Positions 63,701 through 64,000 of a stretch of 64,000 bases of DNA are shown here, piece by piece. How positions within the stretch are numbered: position 1 is the first letter of the stretch; the number at the start of each line of letters is the position of its first letter. The notes beneath the pieces are model-generated. The model saw only the letters and a program-made list of their open reading frames with translations. It was not told where the DNA came from and did no database searches. The translations under genes and the position numbers were made by a program. This DNA is from Diplonema papillatum. Lineage: Eukaryota; Euglenozoa; Diplonemea; Diplonemida; Diplonemidae. The DNA lies in assembly GCA_030068145.1 (NCBI GenBank), contig JAPJBO010000320.1:62001-126000 (forward strand), read 5' to 3'.

Positions 63701-64000
63701 GACACTCAGCGGGCATCCCTGCATTATCCCGTTCGTAGGCACGAAGCCTTCTCCAACCGTTGCTCCCACCCGGAAGTGACGCCGCATGTTGGTGTAGGCT
63801 GCCCTCAGAGTCCGCAGTACAACCTCGTTAAACCCCAGCTCCTCGGCCAGCTTAAAGGCTACTTCGATCGGTACCGAGTCAAAGCACTTTTGGAAGTCCA
63901 GCGCTAGGCCAAAGAGTGGCTCTCCCGTTAGGTGCGCCTCTTCGATAAGCGCTGCCAAGTGCCATACCAGGTCGTCTGTTCCATGTTCCTTCCGACATCC
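60711..64000 (-). mobile_element. LINE-type retrotransposon, 5' end beyond window
   Basis: Everything from the right edge to the (AC)n tail at 60711-60722 is one element. The 3' UTR is about 60 bp and includes CGTTAAAACGGGTCC. No long terminal repeats are seen. It belongs to the non-LTR class by reverse transcriptase type, RNase H arrangement and dinucleotide tail. Confidence 0.85.
60785..64000 (-). CDS. LINE reverse transcriptase-RNase H polyprotein (partial)
   Basis: The frame is open to the right edge, where it starts GCRKEHGTDDLVWHL, an RT motif, so the N-terminus (probably with an endonuclease) is missing. Reverse transcriptase motifs follow: LALDFQKCFDSVP, GIMQGCPLSVILIN and the catalytic YVDD near 63625. 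A zinc-knuckle-like CLYCNTEERETVDHLFWSC (about 62590-62530) matches the region found after RT in many LINEs. RNase H type I follows with DGGAR (near 61940), VAEYEA, GDSALV and NTDADALSN supplying the four acidic residues. A Cys/His-rich C-terminus (CxxHKKPRCSEC ... CCRLKQHHH ... CGDC) may bind nucleic acid. No stop or frameshift is seen, so it may be recently active. Confidence 0.9.
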   Translation of the reverse strand, partial: GCRKEHGTDDLVWHLAALIEEAHLTGEPLFGLALDFQKCFDSVPIEVAFKLAEELGFNEVVLRTLRAAYTNMRRHFRVGATVGEGFVPTNGIMQGCPLSVILINVIISVWMRHVADIEAAIPLSYVDDVYAMLKTFADLEEAARRSGMFAGLTGMKVCTQKKSHFFTTASDTPQTLDYAESDGTAVNNGRQEGIQRRVTFDVLGVMLTTEKVPPGEVIRPSKRIVERNSEAERVLKRAACLPLPGEAKDLVVSMSAGAKRYYGAAVSGMTKRDSVRLRRLFTEAMWTGPPRRAQEAVLHILHHGHRLDPVVVPAYRRITTWAVQLKKWESARSLSQTAWEHSDSLATLHGPFAFFKEALDGLGWRWVAPTSIAYTNEAGDEVVHDAAAQDNTKLLQHDLRYALRLREMAQLAARRGGDFGGVRDGVDYQTTRHLLEMHDSPLTAYQAGMLKSVIVGATPAAGRTGAGEESCLYCNTEERETVDHLFWSCPAWEHLRAKYEDIRTMQVNWPPCLRLCGIAPAPQVDESTSVLPAEKEKRRHVVKRLQLFFVEVLRERQGADGLLDRSARHHRTESYPRGWRPTEPCRLAVPFIAPSAVTTKWKYGREMWMAFTDWLRQVKWAPPGHDELGISFIELAVEFEMHTGQRLPDLKSRYYTAVPQAQTGKVTAARTTLADGEMGDSRLLVCFDGGARANGTAFAVAGAGAVMYRDGVKVSEVILPLPTVRSNNVAEYEAVLAGLHLLNEANDADGTQCTVRGDSALVVGQLLRRLACSEELKPYQTRAARMVSSLQRRMTVRIEHVKRERNTDADALSNAAMDLVQRQRPTPRRQEKMLTDFRRSALGKALSLVEMGKAYKKVTGQPWFYGHEYSSTVLTSLGGTVVRGVSRRAQLSEATEGIIVRIREHAQAGIADEHESSPYPPHLKWAATFLPEEAYPAGWTQGKPDWKGRTEEAERGSSTDPRKGAPPCEAPEGAANTSRPGVVCSLHKKPRCSECVKKRLPAETCCRLKQHHHGSDGLRPRMHFCTAHRLGRCGDCVAENEALASCCTKHHANRRANGGPHSQPGGASAVT

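Overview
This window is nuclear DNA of a eukaryote, most likely a unicellular alga or other protist. The evidence is split genes with GT-AG introns, degraded pieces of eukaryotic SSU and LSU rRNA, a LINE-type retrotransposon encoding reverse transcriptase plus RNase H, short retroposons with target-site duplications, and a hAT-like DNA element. I cannot place the lineage from the window alone. The genes sit in a very repeat-rich background of satellites, minisatellites, hairpin elements and homopolymer runs.

Every protein-coding gene I can recognise is on the minus strand. From left to right they are: the 3'-truncated end of a spastin/katanin-like AAA ATPase (1626-4837, three exons with matching splice phases); a short ankyrin-repeat protein (7382-7873); an indoleamine 2,3-dioxygenase in two exons (10228-13154); a poly-Q protein with a Nudix domain and a CCCH zinc finger (42705-44293); and a LINE reverse transcriptase/RNase H ORF that runs off the right edge (60785-64000). 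A GC-rich plus-strand ORF (24755-25948) with two SUMO-interaction-like motifs lies inside the hAT-like element. Several isolated exon-like blocks cannot be assigned.

The genes do not form an operon or a shared pathway. What they share is a mode of decay: each has partial copies of its own exons nearby (spastin 5' exon at 5036-5349; ankyrin ends at 6557-7280; IDO 3' exon at 9441-10110 and 11400-11690; IDO 5' exon at 13690-13975; a Nudix-gene terminal-exon copy at about 45390).

The rest is repeat. 1-1037 is a 175-bp satellite. 8626-8920, 11951-12249, 28898-29185, 38601-38870, 39981-40260 and 53512-53710 are six copies of one 300-bp pyrimidine-tailed SINE, all in the same orientation. 14645-15725 is a repeat element that encloses an LSU rRNA fragment. 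18240-22150 holds inverted repeats and an array of MITE-like ends. 24662-26281 is the hAT-like element. 27600-31900 holds microsatellite, minisatellite, SSU rRNA fragment and dispersed repeats. 37011-37770 is a 123-bp hairpin satellite. 41741-42217 and 45127-46130 are minisatellites. 48175-49115 is a 72-bp tandem array. 58560-59275 is another minisatellite. The strongest candidates for something new are the hAT-like element with its SUMO-motif cargo ORF, the strand-biased pyrimidine-tailed SINE, the hairpin satellite, and the recurrent exon duplication.
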